Source of the DNA: Porifericola rhodea
GTDB taxonomy: Bacteria > Bacteroidota > Bacteroidia > Cytophagales > Cyclobacteriaceae
Direction of reading: 5' to 3'
NCBI RefSeq assembly: GCF_030506305.1
Contig: NZ_CP119421.1
Location: forward strand, 5,410,501-5,474,500
Length of the DNA stretch: 64,000 bases
The translations under genes and the position numbers were made by a program. Below are positions 24,055 to 34,206 of this stretch, one piece after another; position 1 is the stretch's first letter, and every line of letters starts with the position of its first letter. The notes under the pieces are model-generated. The model made no database searches, was not told the DNA's origin, and worked only from the letters and a program-made list of their open reading frames with translations.

Positions 24055-25340
24055 TTATCGGAGTTACCTTTAGATTTAACCATTTTCTTTCCGCCAATGA
24101 TGGGCGAACGTGTAAAGATGGCATGTTCGTCAAAGAGCTTGCGGTAGGTAGCCATGGTTCTGCTTTTTACACAGCCCAGCGCTTCCATCACCCTAATCAT
24201 TTTAGGATTAAAATCCCCGACCCAGGTTACAATATAGTTGTCGTACTTAAAATTCTTTTCTTTGAGCGCTTTTGTCTGTAGGTCGTCAAAGATAAGCCCC
24301 TCTACCCCTCTAGCCTGGTATTTCTGCTTTACGCCGAAAGCAACACCGTAGCAGGAGTGGAACTTCATATTCATTTTATGGTAGAGAAACTTCAGTTTGC
24401 CCCACAGATTCATATTGTCCCCTACCTTACGATAAACCTCATTAATATTAGGTAGAGCAACCATAAAAGCGACAGGCTCATCATCGTAATACACAAAATA
24501 GATGATATCCTCGTCCGCCACTGGCTTAATTTGCTGTAGCATGGCAAAGGCCTGCTTTTCTGTCATTGGGGTAAAGTTGTCATGTGTTTGCCAGGCATCA
24601 TTATATATTTCTATGAAGTGCCGGGCAAAAATGGCCGCTTCGCTTTTTTTGAAGTTAACCACTTTGTAGTGACCTTCTTTCTTGAGCCTGTCTGCCCGAC
24701 GCTGGTAAAGCTCAGGAAGCGGATCATAAAAGGTTTTGTCAAAGACGATCTGACGATAATATACCTGAAAGCCATAGCTTTCAAACAGGCGCACATAGTA
24801 CTCAGGGTTGTAGTTTTGCCCATAGTAAGGAGGCTTGTTAAAATTATCTACTATTAGCCCCCAGTACTTATTATTTTCACCAAAGTTGACAGGGCCATCC
24901 ATAGCTTCTATATCTCTTTCCTGTAGCCAGTCTTTACATCTGTCAAAAAGCATATTGGCTGCCTCCTGGTCATCAATACACTCAAAAAAGCCCATGCCTC
25001 CAGTAGGCTGCTCGTAGGTTTTTGCTCTACGCCAGTTGATAAATGCAGCCACTCTACCCACTACATCTCCTACCGCATCGCGCATAATCCATCGGATAGC
25101 CTCACCATGACCAAAATATGTGTTGTGATTTTTATCAAAAACCTGCTCTACCTCCTGCCGGATATGAGGAATCCAGTTTGGGTCTCCGGCATATATTTTA
25201 AAAGGTAGTTTACGAAACTCTTCTTTTTGCTCACTAGTCTTAACCTCTTCCAGCCTGTACTTCTGGCTAGTAGCGGTAGACAGGTTAGAGGTAGTTGTGT
25301 TGTTTGAACCATTCATAGCATTCTTGGATTGCATTTTCAA
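24051..25340 (-). CDS. GNAT-like acyltransferase of unknown substrate
   Basis: The roughly 420-residue protein opens with a low-complexity Asn/Ser/Thr stretch (the start may be 25340 or 25316) and then shows two GNAT-like halves: FGHGEAIRWIMRDAVGDVVG near residue 80 and AFMVALPNINEVYRKVGD followed by FGVKQKYQARGVEGLIFDD in the C-terminal half, where KYQARGVE resembles the acetyl-CoA pyrophosphate loop. WVGDFNPKMIRVMEALG is typical of the C-terminal acceptor region. It overlaps the upstream SDR gene, so they are probably translated together. Confidence 0.65.
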   Translation of the reverse strand: MKMQSKNAMNGSNNTTTSNLSTATSQKYRLEEVKTSEQKEEFRKLPFKIYAGDPNWIPHIRQEVEQVFDKNHNTYFGHGEAIRWIMRDAVGDVVGRVAAFINWRRAKTYEQPTGGMGFFECIDDQEAANMLFDRCKDWLQERDIEAMDGPVNFGENNKYWGLIVDNFNKPPYYGQNYNPEYYVRLFESYGFQVYYRQIVFDKTFYDPLPELYQRRADRLKKEGHYKVVNFKKSEAAIFARHFIEIYNDAWQTHDNFTPMTEKQAFAMLQQIKPVADEDIIYFVYYDDEPVAFMVALPNINEVYRKVGDNMNLWGKLKFLYHKMNMKFHSCYGVAFGVKQKYQARGVEGLIFDDLQTKALKEKNFKYDNYIVTWVGDFNPKMIRVMEALGCVKSRTMATYRKLFDEHAIFTRSPIIGGKKMVKSKGNSDN

Positions 25341-26271
25341 TTGGTGTTTGTGGCATACCCAGCTCTTTTACTGCTTTTTTGGCAGTAAAATAATGTCCAT
25401 CGCAGGAGACACGAGCCATCTTATAGCTTACTTTAGGGGTAATTCCGAACAATTTGCCCCCTATTGTACCAAGCATACCAAAAGCTTTAGTTGCAAAAGG
25501 CGGAATTCCCAGCCGGGGAGGCTTGACACCTACCACTTTGGCTACTTTGGTAAACATCTCCTGGTAGCTAAGGTTTTCATTTCCTAAAATATAGCACTGT
25601 CCGGGGCGGCCCATAGTAAGCGCATTGGCAATAGCTGTGGCGGCATCGCCAACGTATACGTAATTTTTACCTCCTACCGGATATCCGGGCACTTTACCCT
25701 GGGCTACGGCTATTACCATTCTTCCCGAGCTGGGCTTAAAATCATTAGGGCCGATCATAAACGTTGGGTTAACCACGATAAAAGGGTAACCAAACTCATG
25801 CGCAGCTTCCAGCACCAGTTGCTGAGCCTGGTATTTGGTTTCCATATACCCAATACCGTATTGCTCAAATTTAGGAGGCGTATTTTCATCGCCGGGCTTT
25901 TCTTTAGTGCCAAAGCCCAATGAGTTGGCAGTACTCACGAATATGCCACGCTTTACTTTAGCCTGTATAGCGGCTTCCATTACATTACGGGTGCCATTTA
26001 CATTAGTGGCTACATACTCAGGAGAACGCGCAGGCCAAAGGCCGGTATCTGCTGCTGCATGTACAACAGCATCACAACCAGCTACACCTTCTATCATTAT
26101 TTGTGCATCTGTGATGTCACCAAAAAACTTCTCAAACTTGGGGTGTTGTTCCAGAAGCTCAGCTTCCGAAGCATGACGAAAAAGACCTCTTACTTCGTAT
26201 CCCCGCTTGAGTAACTCTTTTGCGGTATTGCTTCCCAGCAGTCCGCTGGTACCAGTTATAAAAATTTTCAT
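25285..26271 (-). CDS. NAD-dependent epimerase/dehydratase (extended SDR, dihydroflavonol reductase-like)
   Basis: The 328-residue protein starts with MKIFITGTSGLLGSNTAKEL (GxxGxxG cofactor loop). It has HAAADTG, VSTANSLGFG with the catalytic Ser, and YMETKYQAQ carrying the YxxxK pair. VVNPTFMIGPND and LGNENLSYQEMF follow in family order. Bacterial members act on sterol-like, aldehyde or nucleotide-sugar substrates; which one is not clear here. It overlaps the start of the GNAT-like gene by up to 56 bases, indicating an operon. Confidence 0.88.
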   Translation of the reverse strand: MKIFITGTSGLLGSNTAKELLKRGYEVRGLFRHASEAELLEQHPKFEKFFGDITDAQIMIEGVAGCDAVVHAAADTGLWPARSPEYVATNVNGTRNVMEAAIQAKVKRGIFVSTANSLGFGTKEKPGDENTPPKFEQYGIGYMETKYQAQQLVLEAAHEFGYPFIVVNPTFMIGPNDFKPSSGRMVIAVAQGKVPGYPVGGKNYVYVGDAATAIANALTMGRPGQCYILGNENLSYQEMFTKVAKVVGVKPPRLGIPPFATKAFGMLGTIGGKLFGITPKVSYKMARVSCDGHYFTAKKAVKELGMPQTPIENAIQECYEWFKQHNYL

Positions 26272-26321
26272 TGTTTCTCTTCTGTTCTACAGCCTGCAAA
26301 GCTAAAAAAATAATATGGCCT

Positions 26322-28019
26322 CTATTTTAACTTTTCAGGAATCTTTTCGTCAGGAAATTCTTCGTGGAAGCCCTGCCAGTATTCTTTGACCGTATTTTTC
26401 ATGTCTTTACTCAACATCAGAATACCAAACAGGTTAGGCAATGTCATTAAAGCAATGGTAATACCGGATAGTGTCCAGATGATTGTAGTATCCGCGAATG
26501 AAGCCAGGAAGAAACCAACTACATACAGAATTCGGAAAATATTAACGTATTTAATACCAAAGAGGTAAGTAGTAGCTCTATCTCCGTAGTAAGACCAGGA
26601 AATAGCCGTTGAAAAAGCAAATAGCAGCAAGCCTATAGAAATAATGTATTGCCCATATTTACCTAAATACGAACGGGTAAAAGCTTCTGCAGTAAGTGGA
26701 GCACTATGTACCAGCGACTCACCCGTAAGCACTATTCCCAGGTTTTCATCTTTTTTGAGATCCAGCTTACCGCCACTGATGTTAATCTCTCCGCTAAAAG
26801 GTTTACCATTCTGCGTAACTTTAACATTTTCTGCTACGGAACGGGCGTGTATCAGCGTAACGTCACTTTGTATATTACCTCCTTCAACCAGTAACTGGCC
26901 ATCAAAGGTATCTACCTCTTCTCCATTTACCAATAAGCCGTAGAGCTTTTCACGGTCGGCATCAATTTTTTCATCCATCGCACCATTCAATATCATCAGG
27001 TCTGCGCTTTCAAAACGGTTAGTCATTTTTTCGTTCCATACCCCGGAAGAAAGAATTACCAGACCAGTAATAGTACATATGATAATGGTATCAATAAAAG
27101 GTTCCAGTATAGCTACTAAACCTTCGGACACAGGCTCATGAGCACGAGCGGCAGCATGCGCAATTGGCGCGGAGCCCTGACCTGCTTCATTGGAGAAGAG
27201 TCCACGGTTAACACCACGGTTAAACGCATAGGCGATACTTGCCCCTAAAAAACCTCCGGTTGCAGCAGTACCAGAAAACATATCGGTAAAAATGGCGGCC
27301 ATAGCAGAAGGAATAGCTTCTATGTTGTAAAAAATAACGGCCAGTGCTCCAATAATATAGACTGCGGCCATAAGAGGAACCAATCGTTCCGTTACTTTAG
27401 CAATTCGGGTGATCCCTCCGATAATGACAAAACCAAGGATTAGCGCCAATACCCCTCCGGTAAGCATCTGGTTGATACCAAAAGTCGCATACATAGAGGT
27501 AGAGATGCTGTTGATCTGTGGCATATTGCCAGTACCAAATGAGGAAAGAATGGTAGCTAATGCAAATATGGCAGCCAGCCAGCGGTAGTTCAGCTTGTTT
27601 TTCATGTAATACATGGGTCCACCAGCTATTTTACCTTCATCGTCTTTCTCACGATACTTATGCGAGAGGGTAACTTCTACGAACTTGGTTGTCATACCTA
27701 GAAATGCTGTAACGATCATCCAGAAGATAGCAGGAGGACCTCCTAAATGGACAGCGTAGGCCACTCCGGCAATATTACCAGTACCCACCGTACCCGAGAG
27801 TGCAGTAGTTAGTGCCTGAAAATGTGAAGTATCGCCTTCGTCTCCCTCACGATCGTACTTACCTCTAACCGAACGAAAAGCATGGCGAAAGTAGCGGATT
27901 TGAGGAAATTTAAGGTAAAGTGTAAAGAAAAGACCTGTTCCTAATAGTACAAATACGAACCACTGGCTACCGCCAATTAGTCCATCAATAACGCTTAAGA
28001 AATCGTTTAATTCCTGCAT
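26322..28019 (-). CDS. Alanine:cation symporter (AGCS family)
   Basis: The 565-residue protein carries AGCS motifs in order: [47 protein letters not shown], and [20 protein letters not shown]. About 9-11 membrane helices flank an unusual hydrophilic insertion at about residues 335-440 ([17 protein letters not shown] through [12 protein letters not shown]), which reads like a small beta domain on one membrane face; many family members are near 450-500 residues. It would import alanine or glycine with Na+ or H+. It is a single-gene unit. Confidence 0.92.
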   Translation of the reverse strand: MQELNDFLSVIDGLIGGSQWFVFVLLGTGLFFTLYLKFPQIRYFRHAFRSVRGKYDREGDEGDTSHFQALTTALSGTVGTGNIAGVAYAVHLGGPPAIFWMIVTAFLGMTTKFVEVTLSHKYREKDDEGKIAGGPMYYMKNKLNYRWLAAIFALATILSSFGTGNMPQINSISTSMYATFGINQMLTGGVLALILGFVIIGGITRIAKVTERLVPLMAAVYIIGALAVIFYNIEAIPSAMAAIFTDMFSGTAATGGFLGASIAYAFNRGVNRGLFSNEAGQGSAPIAHAAARAHEPVSEGLVAILEPFIDTIIICTITGLVILSSGVWNEKMTNRFESADLMILNGAMDEKIDADREKLYGLLVNGEEVDTFDGQLLVEGGNIQSDVTLIHARSVAENVKVTQNGKPFSGEINISGGKLDLKKDENLGIVLTGESLVHSAPLTAEAFTRSYLGKYGQYIISIGLLLFAFSTAISWSYYGDRATTYLFGIKYVNIFRILYVVGFFLASFADTTIIWTLSGITIALMTLPNLFGILMLSKDMKNTVKEYWQGFHEEFPDEKIPEKLK

Positions 28020-28124
28020 ATACGGGTAGTTGTTTTACAAATTATATGAATTAATCATGATGCTCAATAACTAAGACGAATACCGACTTTCTTAAAAAAG
28101 GTCAGAACAACGGAAAAAGGAGCT

Positions 28125-31100
28125 TTATGACTTCCAGCTACAGCTGATCAGGCTACCACGCTCTTTATCATTCTGTACTTTAAGATAGACGTCTATTTCC
28201 TGCTGCAGCTCTTCCACGTGAGATATAATACCTACAATTCTCTGCTCCTTACGCAGCGACTTCAGGGTGTCAAATACCAGGCGAAGAGACTCTTTATCCA
28301 GAGAACCAAAGCCTTCGTCCAGAAAGAAGAAGCTCTGTTCGGCCTGGTTGAGCGTTTTTACATTTTCTGCCAGTGCCAAAGCCAGACATAATGCTGCCTG
28401 AAAAGTTTGTCCTCCAGAGAGAGTCTTAAGCAGGCGAGTTTTTCCGTTATTCAGAAAATCTCTGACTATAAACTCACCCTCTGCATTTAGCTCCAGGCTC
28501 AGGCTGTTTCGGGTCAGTTTCATAAAACGCTCATTGGCCGTACGACAAAGATTGTCCAGATAAACAGAAGAAACGTACCTGACAAAGCCACTACCTTTAA
28601 ATAGACTGGCCAGTTCTTTAAGATTATCTTCTCTTACCCTCAGTTTTTCCAGCTTTTCCTGTAGTTGCCTGCTATTTTGCAGGCGCTCCTCCATTTGCTT
28701 AAGCTGCTCACGAGCTACTGCAATCCTCTCCTGACATTTCTGCAGTTCAGCCTTCTGCTGCTGCCATTCCCGCAAGATAGCTTCATGCTTTTGTTTATCA
28801 TAGTGTTTTCCTTCTGCTTCTCGTTTAAGTTTGCTAAGTTGGTCTTTAATGCTGTTTATTTGAGTGTGATATTGCTGTATTGCCTTCTGTTCTTCTTCTA
28901 CATTCAGCTTTAGCGAAAGTAAATTCCGCACCTCTTCCAGACTTTCAAAGTTTTTTTGATGGCATAGAGCTTCCAGTTCTTCTTCTACTTTTGCCAACTT
29001 TTGCTTTTCCTGTTCTAAACGTTCTTTCTCAGTTTCTTCTCTGCTTTGGCTGCCATGCAGATTTTTCTCACACTCATTATAATGCTTCGTGGCTTTTTTA
29101 TACTGCTCGTCCGCTTCTTCTACCTTGCGTTTCCCCCGGTGAAGACTCTCTTTCAACTCAGAAAGCGCATGATTTTTCCAACCTTCATATTCATAGACTT
29201 TGAGTAGACCAAGCAAATTGTTAATACTGGTTTGCAGAGCATGCTCGTTTTGCTGCTGTTGTTGTAATACTTCCTGCGCAACTTTAAGACTTTGCTCCTG
29301 TAGAGGTATATTTTTCTTTTTGTCCTGGACAACTTTTCTAAGGACTTCGGCCTTTTTTCCTAATTTATCCAGCTTAGAGATAAAGCCGCGGATCTGCGCG
29401 TCATTGTAGGAGGCAAAATCTTCCCACGCAAATTGCTGGTGATGCGCTTTTATATTTTGCTTAACTTTTTCCAGTTCAGATTTAGTTTTTTCTAACAGCG
29501 CCTGAGTCGTACGCATATCGCTATCCATTGTTGCTACTTCATCTGCCAACTGTCGTATTTGGTTTTCTTCTTCCTGAAGCTTTTGCATGAGTGATTGCTG
29601 CTGCTCCAGTTCCTGATGCACCGAAGTAGTGTGTACAATCTGTGGGTGATGCTCAGAGCCGCAAAGCGGACAGGCTTTGCCTTCCTCTAGATTATTCGCG
29701 TAGGCAGATAACTTTTCTTTTACCTGCAAATTTTGCAATATGGTTTGTTCCTGCTGTTGCCTGCTTCGTATTTCCTGAATGCGACTACGTATTTTTGTTT
29801 TAACCACTTCCAGATCTGTAGTCTCTTTTAGCCATTCAAAATCAGAAAGGCGTTGCTTCTGCTGAGTGCTCAGCTTTTCTATATGTGAGAGGTACTGCTT
29901 CTGCTGATCTTCGCAGGATGTGTGTTCCTGCTGCCATCTTTTATGCTGTACATGCCAGTGATGAATATCGTTGAGGGTAGCGCGGAAGCGTAGCTTTTTG
30001 TCGAACTCAGCCAAGCTCTCTTCCTCTTCACTGAGCAGCTTTTTGCTTTCTTCCAGCGTTCGTGTTAACTGCTCTACTTTTTGTTGGCTCGCCTTTAGGG
30101 TATGCTGGTTCTTCTCCTGCTCAAGCTGGTACTCTCTGATCTTAATTACATACTCCAGATCCTGACATTTGAGGATATCTGTTTCTCTTTGCTCGTAATC
30201 CTGCTGTCTTTTTTGTAATTCTTCTTTGGCAGACAGGAGTTGCTGCTTCTGTTGCTCAATCTCTTCAAGTAATACTTTACGTTTTTGAGTTAAACTACTG
30301 ATTTCATGACCTATATCTACCTTTCGTTGAAGTCTTTCTTTAAAGTAAGTATAAGCCCGATTATAATCATTCAGCTGTTTCTCTCTTTGTTCTATCTGCT
30401 TCTGCTGTGCTTCAAGGGTCTGTTGCTCTTTTTCAGTAGCAACTATACTTTCAAACAGCTTGCACAGAGCTTCCTGCGCCTGACAATCTTTTTCCAGGGC
30501 ATCTGCCTTGCTCTGTTTTTCTCCCCTACCCTTCTCTAGCTGTGCTACCTTTTCTTTCTCATTTTCTATCTCTTCCTGGCTTATACCACCAATTTCAGAA
30601 AGGCGCGCCTGTACTTCGGTAAGGTCAGTTTTATTTTTCTGGGACAGTACCTTTACCTTTCCGCCCAACTCATACTGATTGAGATTGAACAACTCTTTAA
30701 GCATCTGCGTCCGTTGGGTAGCTCCCTGGTCCACAAACTCTCTGAATTTGCCCTGAGGAATAATAACCGTCTGCATGAAGTTGTCGTAATTCATGCCTAA
30801 TAATTCAGAGGCATCTTTAACAGCTATAGGCTGCCACTCTCCACTATTACCTTTGTAGTAATTACGGTCTCGTAATACTACCTGTTCATAGTTGTTACGG
30901 TTTCGTCCCGCTCTAAAATAAAATCTATAGGTAGATTCGCTATTGGTTTCTGCCCGAAAGATGAAGTCAATTTCCATCTCATTACTTTGTAAGTTGAGCA
31001 TATTATAATAGCGATTGTCTTTTTGATTGAGGCGATCACTACGATCAAAAAGCACAAACATAATGGCTTCCAGTATGGAAGATTTTCCTCCTCCCACAGC

Positions 31101-31205
31101 CCCAAAAATACCAAATAGCTGAGAGGCCGTTAATGTTTCAAAATCTATAGTTTGAGACTCGCGGTAGGAGTATAAGCCTCTGAGGGTAAGTTTTACAGGA
31201 ATCAT
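28125..31205 (-). CDS. sbcC: Exonuclease SbcC (Rad50-like ATPase subunit)
   Basis: The 1026-residue SMC-like protein has an N-terminal ATPase half (LTLRGLYSYRESQTIDFE, Walker A GAVGGGKSS near residue 37), long Gln/Glu/Lys coiled coils, a zinc-hook CPLCGSEHH near residue 507 in the middle, and the C-terminal half with LSGGQTFQAALCLALALAE and FFFLDEGFGSLD. It works with SbcD to cleave hairpins and process DNA ends. The gene starts 3 bases after sbcD ends, so the pair is one operon. Confidence 0.96.
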   Translation of the reverse strand: MIPVKLTLRGLYSYRESQTIDFETLTASQLFGIFGAVGGGKSSILEAIMFVLFDRSDRLNQKDNRYYNMLNLQSNEMEIDFIFRAETNSESTYRFYFRAGRNRNNYEQVVLRDRNYYKGNSGEWQPIAVKDASELLGMNYDNFMQTVIIPQGKFREFVDQGATQRTQMLKELFNLNQYELGGKVKVLSQKNKTDLTEVQARLSEIGGISQEEIENEKEKVAQLEKGRGEKQSKADALEKDCQAQEALCKLFESIVATEKEQQTLEAQQKQIEQREKQLNDYNRAYTYFKERLQRKVDIGHEISSLTQKRKVLLEEIEQQKQQLLSAKEELQKRQQDYEQRETDILKCQDLEYVIKIREYQLEQEKNQHTLKASQQKVEQLTRTLEESKKLLSEEEESLAEFDKKLRFRATLNDIHHWHVQHKRWQQEHTSCEDQQKQYLSHIEKLSTQQKQRLSDFEWLKETTDLEVVKTKIRSRIQEIRSRQQQEQTILQNLQVKEKLSAYANNLEEGKACPLCGSEHHPQIVHTTSVHQELEQQQSLMQKLQEEENQIRQLADEVATMDSDMRTTQALLEKTKSELEKVKQNIKAHHQQFAWEDFASYNDAQIRGFISKLDKLGKKAEVLRKVVQDKKKNIPLQEQSLKVAQEVLQQQQQNEHALQTSINNLLGLLKVYEYEGWKNHALSELKESLHRGKRKVEEADEQYKKATKHYNECEKNLHGSQSREETEKERLEQEKQKLAKVEEELEALCHQKNFESLEEVRNLLSLKLNVEEEQKAIQQYHTQINSIKDQLSKLKREAEGKHYDKQKHEAILREWQQQKAELQKCQERIAVAREQLKQMEERLQNSRQLQEKLEKLRVREDNLKELASLFKGSGFVRYVSSVYLDNLCRTANERFMKLTRNSLSLELNAEGEFIVRDFLNNGKTRLLKTLSGGQTFQAALCLALALAENVKTLNQAEQSFFFLDEGFGSLDKESLRLVFDTLKSLRKEQRIVGIISHVEELQQEIDVYLKVQNDKERGSLISCSWKS

Positions 31206-31208
31206 AAT

Positions 31209-32435
31209 TTAGTCATCGTCTTCGTCCACATCCAGAATTTCGTTTAGCAAGTCCATTAACTCATCAGAGGGAGCCTGGCCTTTGCGGTGCTCAAAATAAT
31301 CTTTAAAGAGCAGTCGGATGTCCTGTTGTAAATTAACTTTGGTGGATTTGGTCTCTTCCAGTTGTGCCAGTTTAAGTTCAGGAATGATACTTACTATACC
31401 ATCATGAGCATCATACAATGCCCGCTTGATATCACTTTCTATATAGGTATCACTTTTATAGGTAAGCTCCACATATGTATTGGGGTTCTCCAGTAGCCAG
31501 CTTACTGCCTCATCTTTAGCATTAAAAGTTTTGCGCAATAATTTTCGCCCAGACTGTAGCGGAAGTTTCTGCATATCTACCGGTTGGCCAGCTTCTGCCT
31601 CAACAATTACAACATATTTTTGCTGATGAGCTTCGCTAAAGCTATACCCCAGGGGACTACTGCTATAAACTACAGGGCAGTCGGCTCCCTCCAGATTTTG
31701 ATAGCGATGTAAATGACCCAGCGCTACATATTGTATTTGTTTGGGTATATCTTCGGTAAATATGGCCTGAGCCCCACCCATATGAAGGATAGGCTTTTCA
31801 TCATCTGGCTCTTCGGGTGGAGTACCTTCTCTTTGCCTGAAGTAGAGGTGAGCCATGAGAAGATTTACCCCCTGACTGTCGCAATACTGATCTGCCAGCA
31901 TCTGCCACCTTTCCTGTAAGAGCTTGCGCAAGGCTTCCTCCTTGTCTTCTGTTCCTAAAAAGTGACGGAGAATGACTTCATTGGCATATGGCGTAAGCAG
32001 CAGCCGCAATGGCGCCTGGCAATTTGGGAGTTGCAACTCTACAAAACCCTTATCGGCACGGAGCAGCTTCAGTCCCTTGCGGGTTTCAAATGGACGAACG
32101 ATGGTATCTGGCTTACCATGAAAGATGATACCAAGCTCTCTTGCCAGAGGATCCGGTGCCTCTACCCTATCCGGTGAGTCATGATTGCCAGCTATAGCCA
32201 CTACTGCTCTTTTGCCATCTGCCGCAAGGCGATGGACAGTATGGTAAAAAAGTTCTACCGCCTCAGTACCGGGATTAAACGTATCAAATAAATCTCCGGC
32301 GATGAGTACGGCATCCACATCTTCCTGCTCTGCAATTTCACAAATTTCTTCTAAAACGGCTTTCTGCTCTTCCAGACGTTGATAGTCGCCCAGCCTTTTT
32401 CCCAGGTGCCAGTCGGCGGTGTGTAGCAATTTCAT
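31209..32435 (-). CDS. sbcD: Exonuclease SbcD (Mre11-like nuclease subunit)
   Basis: The 408-residue protein has calcineurin-like phosphoesterase motifs: LHTADWHLGKRLGDY, LIAGDLFDTFNPG, AGNHDSPDR, then LMAHLYFRQ and VALGHLHRYQ, giving all metal ligands. A C-terminal capping region with an acidic tail (LNEILDVDEDDD) follows. It forms the SbcCD end-processing nuclease with the next gene. The DNA upstream to 32598 holds no recognised signal. Confidence 0.96.
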   Translation of the reverse strand: MKLLHTADWHLGKRLGDYQRLEEQKAVLEEICEIAEQEDVDAVLIAGDLFDTFNPGTEAVELFYHTVHRLAADGKRAVVAIAGNHDSPDRVEAPDPLARELGIIFHGKPDTIVRPFETRKGLKLLRADKGFVELQLPNCQAPLRLLLTPYANEVILRHFLGTEDKEEALRKLLQERWQMLADQYCDSQGVNLLMAHLYFRQREGTPPEEPDDEKPILHMGGAQAIFTEDIPKQIQYVALGHLHRYQNLEGADCPVVYSSSPLGYSFSEAHQQKYVVIVEAEAGQPVDMQKLPLQSGRKLLRKTFNAKDEAVSWLLENPNTYVELTYKSDTYIESDIKRALYDAHDGIVSIIPELKLAQLEETKSTKVNLQQDIRLLFKDYFEHRKGQAPSDELMDLLNEILDVDEDDD

Positions 32436-32598
32436 CGCCTAAAAATAGGAAAGCTCTGATAGGCAATCAAGAGTACAATTACCTGCACACTTAAGTTTGA
32501 TGTACAGAAGCTTCTAAAGCTTTATAAACGGCTTAATTAAAAAATTTTGCAGTATCGGCGGTCTAAAGTATTTGTAATGAGATGATAAAGGATGTTGG

Positions 32599-33888
32599 CT
32601 ATGGTAGATTTGTATTGCTCATTAATTTTACTTCTTCATTAATCCAGCATCCTATTTTTATCAGTTGCCCCTCCTGATAATTATCCTGAAATAATTGCTC
32701 AACTGTAGGAAATTGCTGTTGGGCAACTTCCATTAGGTCTTTTCTTCCTGCTTTGCGATACATATGCCAGGCCGCAACAAATATGGCTCTGTCATTGCTT
32801 ACCATCTTACCTTTTTTACAGCTTTCAAAGCTAGACAGGTATAAATCTCCAATAAGCTTATAAGCATCTTTCAGCAGAGGATTTAGTTTTGTAGCTTTAA
32901 GCGCCTCCTCTCTAGCCTTACTGTATCGCAGCCTTCTCTGAAAATGAATAGCTAATGCCAAATGAGCCTGTGCCTTCGTTAAGGCATCGTCACTTAATTC
33001 TATGGCCTGCTGATAATAGCTTTCTGCTTCGTTCTGTTCATCTCGCTGATCTAGCATGGAAGCTATCATTTTAGCCATGGTATAGCCAGGTTTGTGTGCT
33101 TGCCATAATTGAGCGGCAGCTAAAAATGCATCAGAATCTTTACAGCTATATGCTAGCCCCAGAGCAATTATCTTCTTAGCTCTATCTAAATCATCTGCGT
33201 ATTGAGCTAGAAAAGGCTGCCCAAATTTGCTATCAATAATTTCACAACTCAGCTGAACACTGGAAGTTAGCAGCTTGTCTAGTAGGGCTTGTTTTTTAGT
33301 TTTCTGATCATCGGATTCTTTTATACGTTGCAATGCAAGACTCAATTGATCGTAGGTTTGAAATACTTCATCATCAGAAATATCAGCGCCAGACTTTTCT
33401 GTTAGTCTCAGAATATCCATATATGCTATAATATTAGCACCCAACATTTGTCCGGGGTATTTTTGAAAATAGTCTTTAAACTCCAGATACATATTCGTTA
33501 AACTGTCAGCATCGCTTTTGTAAAATTGATAGGATGCTAAAAGCTTACGGTTCAACACATTCGCGCTGTCTTTAAAATAGCTTAGCCGCTTTTCGTAAAG
33601 CTTAAGCAATGCTTGCTGATGTTCTTGTGTCTCCTTCTGCTCTTTGATGAGTGTTTTATAAAGCTTCTCTCCATACACATAAAGTGATAGATGTAAGTCA
33701 GGTGCTTCTTTAATAAGCCATTCTAATGAAGCTTTAGCATCCAGATACCTGCTTTGCTGCATTGCATCTTTGAGTAATACCCATTCTGTTTTTGCTTTCA
33801 TCGTATCCTCAGGCCATTGATATGCGGATTGGGCATTGCAAAGAATACTATTAAGAGATATGAGCAGTAGACACGCAAAGTTTTTCAT
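32599..33888 (-). CDS. Exported TPR-type protein of unknown function
   Basis: The 429-residue protein has a signal peptide (MKNFACLLLISLNSILCNAQ) and an all-helical body. Tetratricopeptide-like helices are clearest near the C-terminus: AESYYQQAIELSDDALTKAQ, AHLALAIHFQRRLRYSKARE and LNPLLKDAYKLIGDLYLSS. It would act as a periplasmic scaffold. The neighbouring divergent pair (a one-helix membrane protein and a lipoprotein) may belong to the same process, but nothing shows this directly. Confidence 0.75.
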   Translation of the reverse strand: MKNFACLLLISLNSILCNAQSAYQWPEDTMKAKTEWVLLKDAMQQSRYLDAKASLEWLIKEAPDLHLSLYVYGEKLYKTLIKEQKETQEHQQALLKLYEKRLSYFKDSANVLNRKLLASYQFYKSDADSLTNMYLEFKDYFQKYPGQMLGANIIAYMDILRLTEKSGADISDDEVFQTYDQLSLALQRIKESDDQKTKKQALLDKLLTSSVQLSCEIIDSKFGQPFLAQYADDLDRAKKIIALGLAYSCKDSDAFLAAAQLWQAHKPGYTMAKMIASMLDQRDEQNEAESYYQQAIELSDDALTKAQAHLALAIHFQRRLRYSKAREEALKATKLNPLLKDAYKLIGDLYLSSFESCKKGKMVSNDRAIFVAAWHMYRKAGRKDLMEVAQQQFPTVEQLFQDNYQEGQLIKIGCWINEEVKLMSNTNLP

Positions 33889-33938
33889 TGTGTTGAGGAT
33901 TAGTAGATAGCAGAATTAGTTTACCTGAGGGTAAAGAA

Positions 33939-34055
33939 TCAACGAATACAGCTCATCATTAGCAGTAGTAAGAGAATAAAGGTGACGGCACTTCCACACA
34001 TCCACAGCAAAAATTGCTTGATCACTTTTAGCGATTTTGATTTGATCGTATCCAT
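33939..34055 (-). CDS. Possible small membrane peptide (38 residues)
   Basis: From the ATG at 34055 a short frame reads MDTIKSKSLKVIKQFLLW and then a single hydrophobic helix AVTFILLLLLMM ending SCIR. A longer version from 34130 is less likely. The basic N-terminus with one membrane segment is plausible for a small inner-membrane peptide, but there is no homology evidence. It lies in a 318-base gap between divergent genes. Confidence 0.3.
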   Translation of the reverse strand: MDTIKSKSLKVIKQFLLWMCGSAVTFILLLLLMMSCIR

Positions 34056-34206
34056 CGTTTTTAGTTTTAGGTGCAGCATCAACATAAAGTATTGCATTAG
34101 TGAGAGAAAAAATATAGCAGGAAAAGCCATTGTAAATTGTTTTACAAAGGATGCAGAGCTTTTACAAAGCCAGTTTGTAGATTTCTGACTATCTTAAGAA
34201 GAGCTG

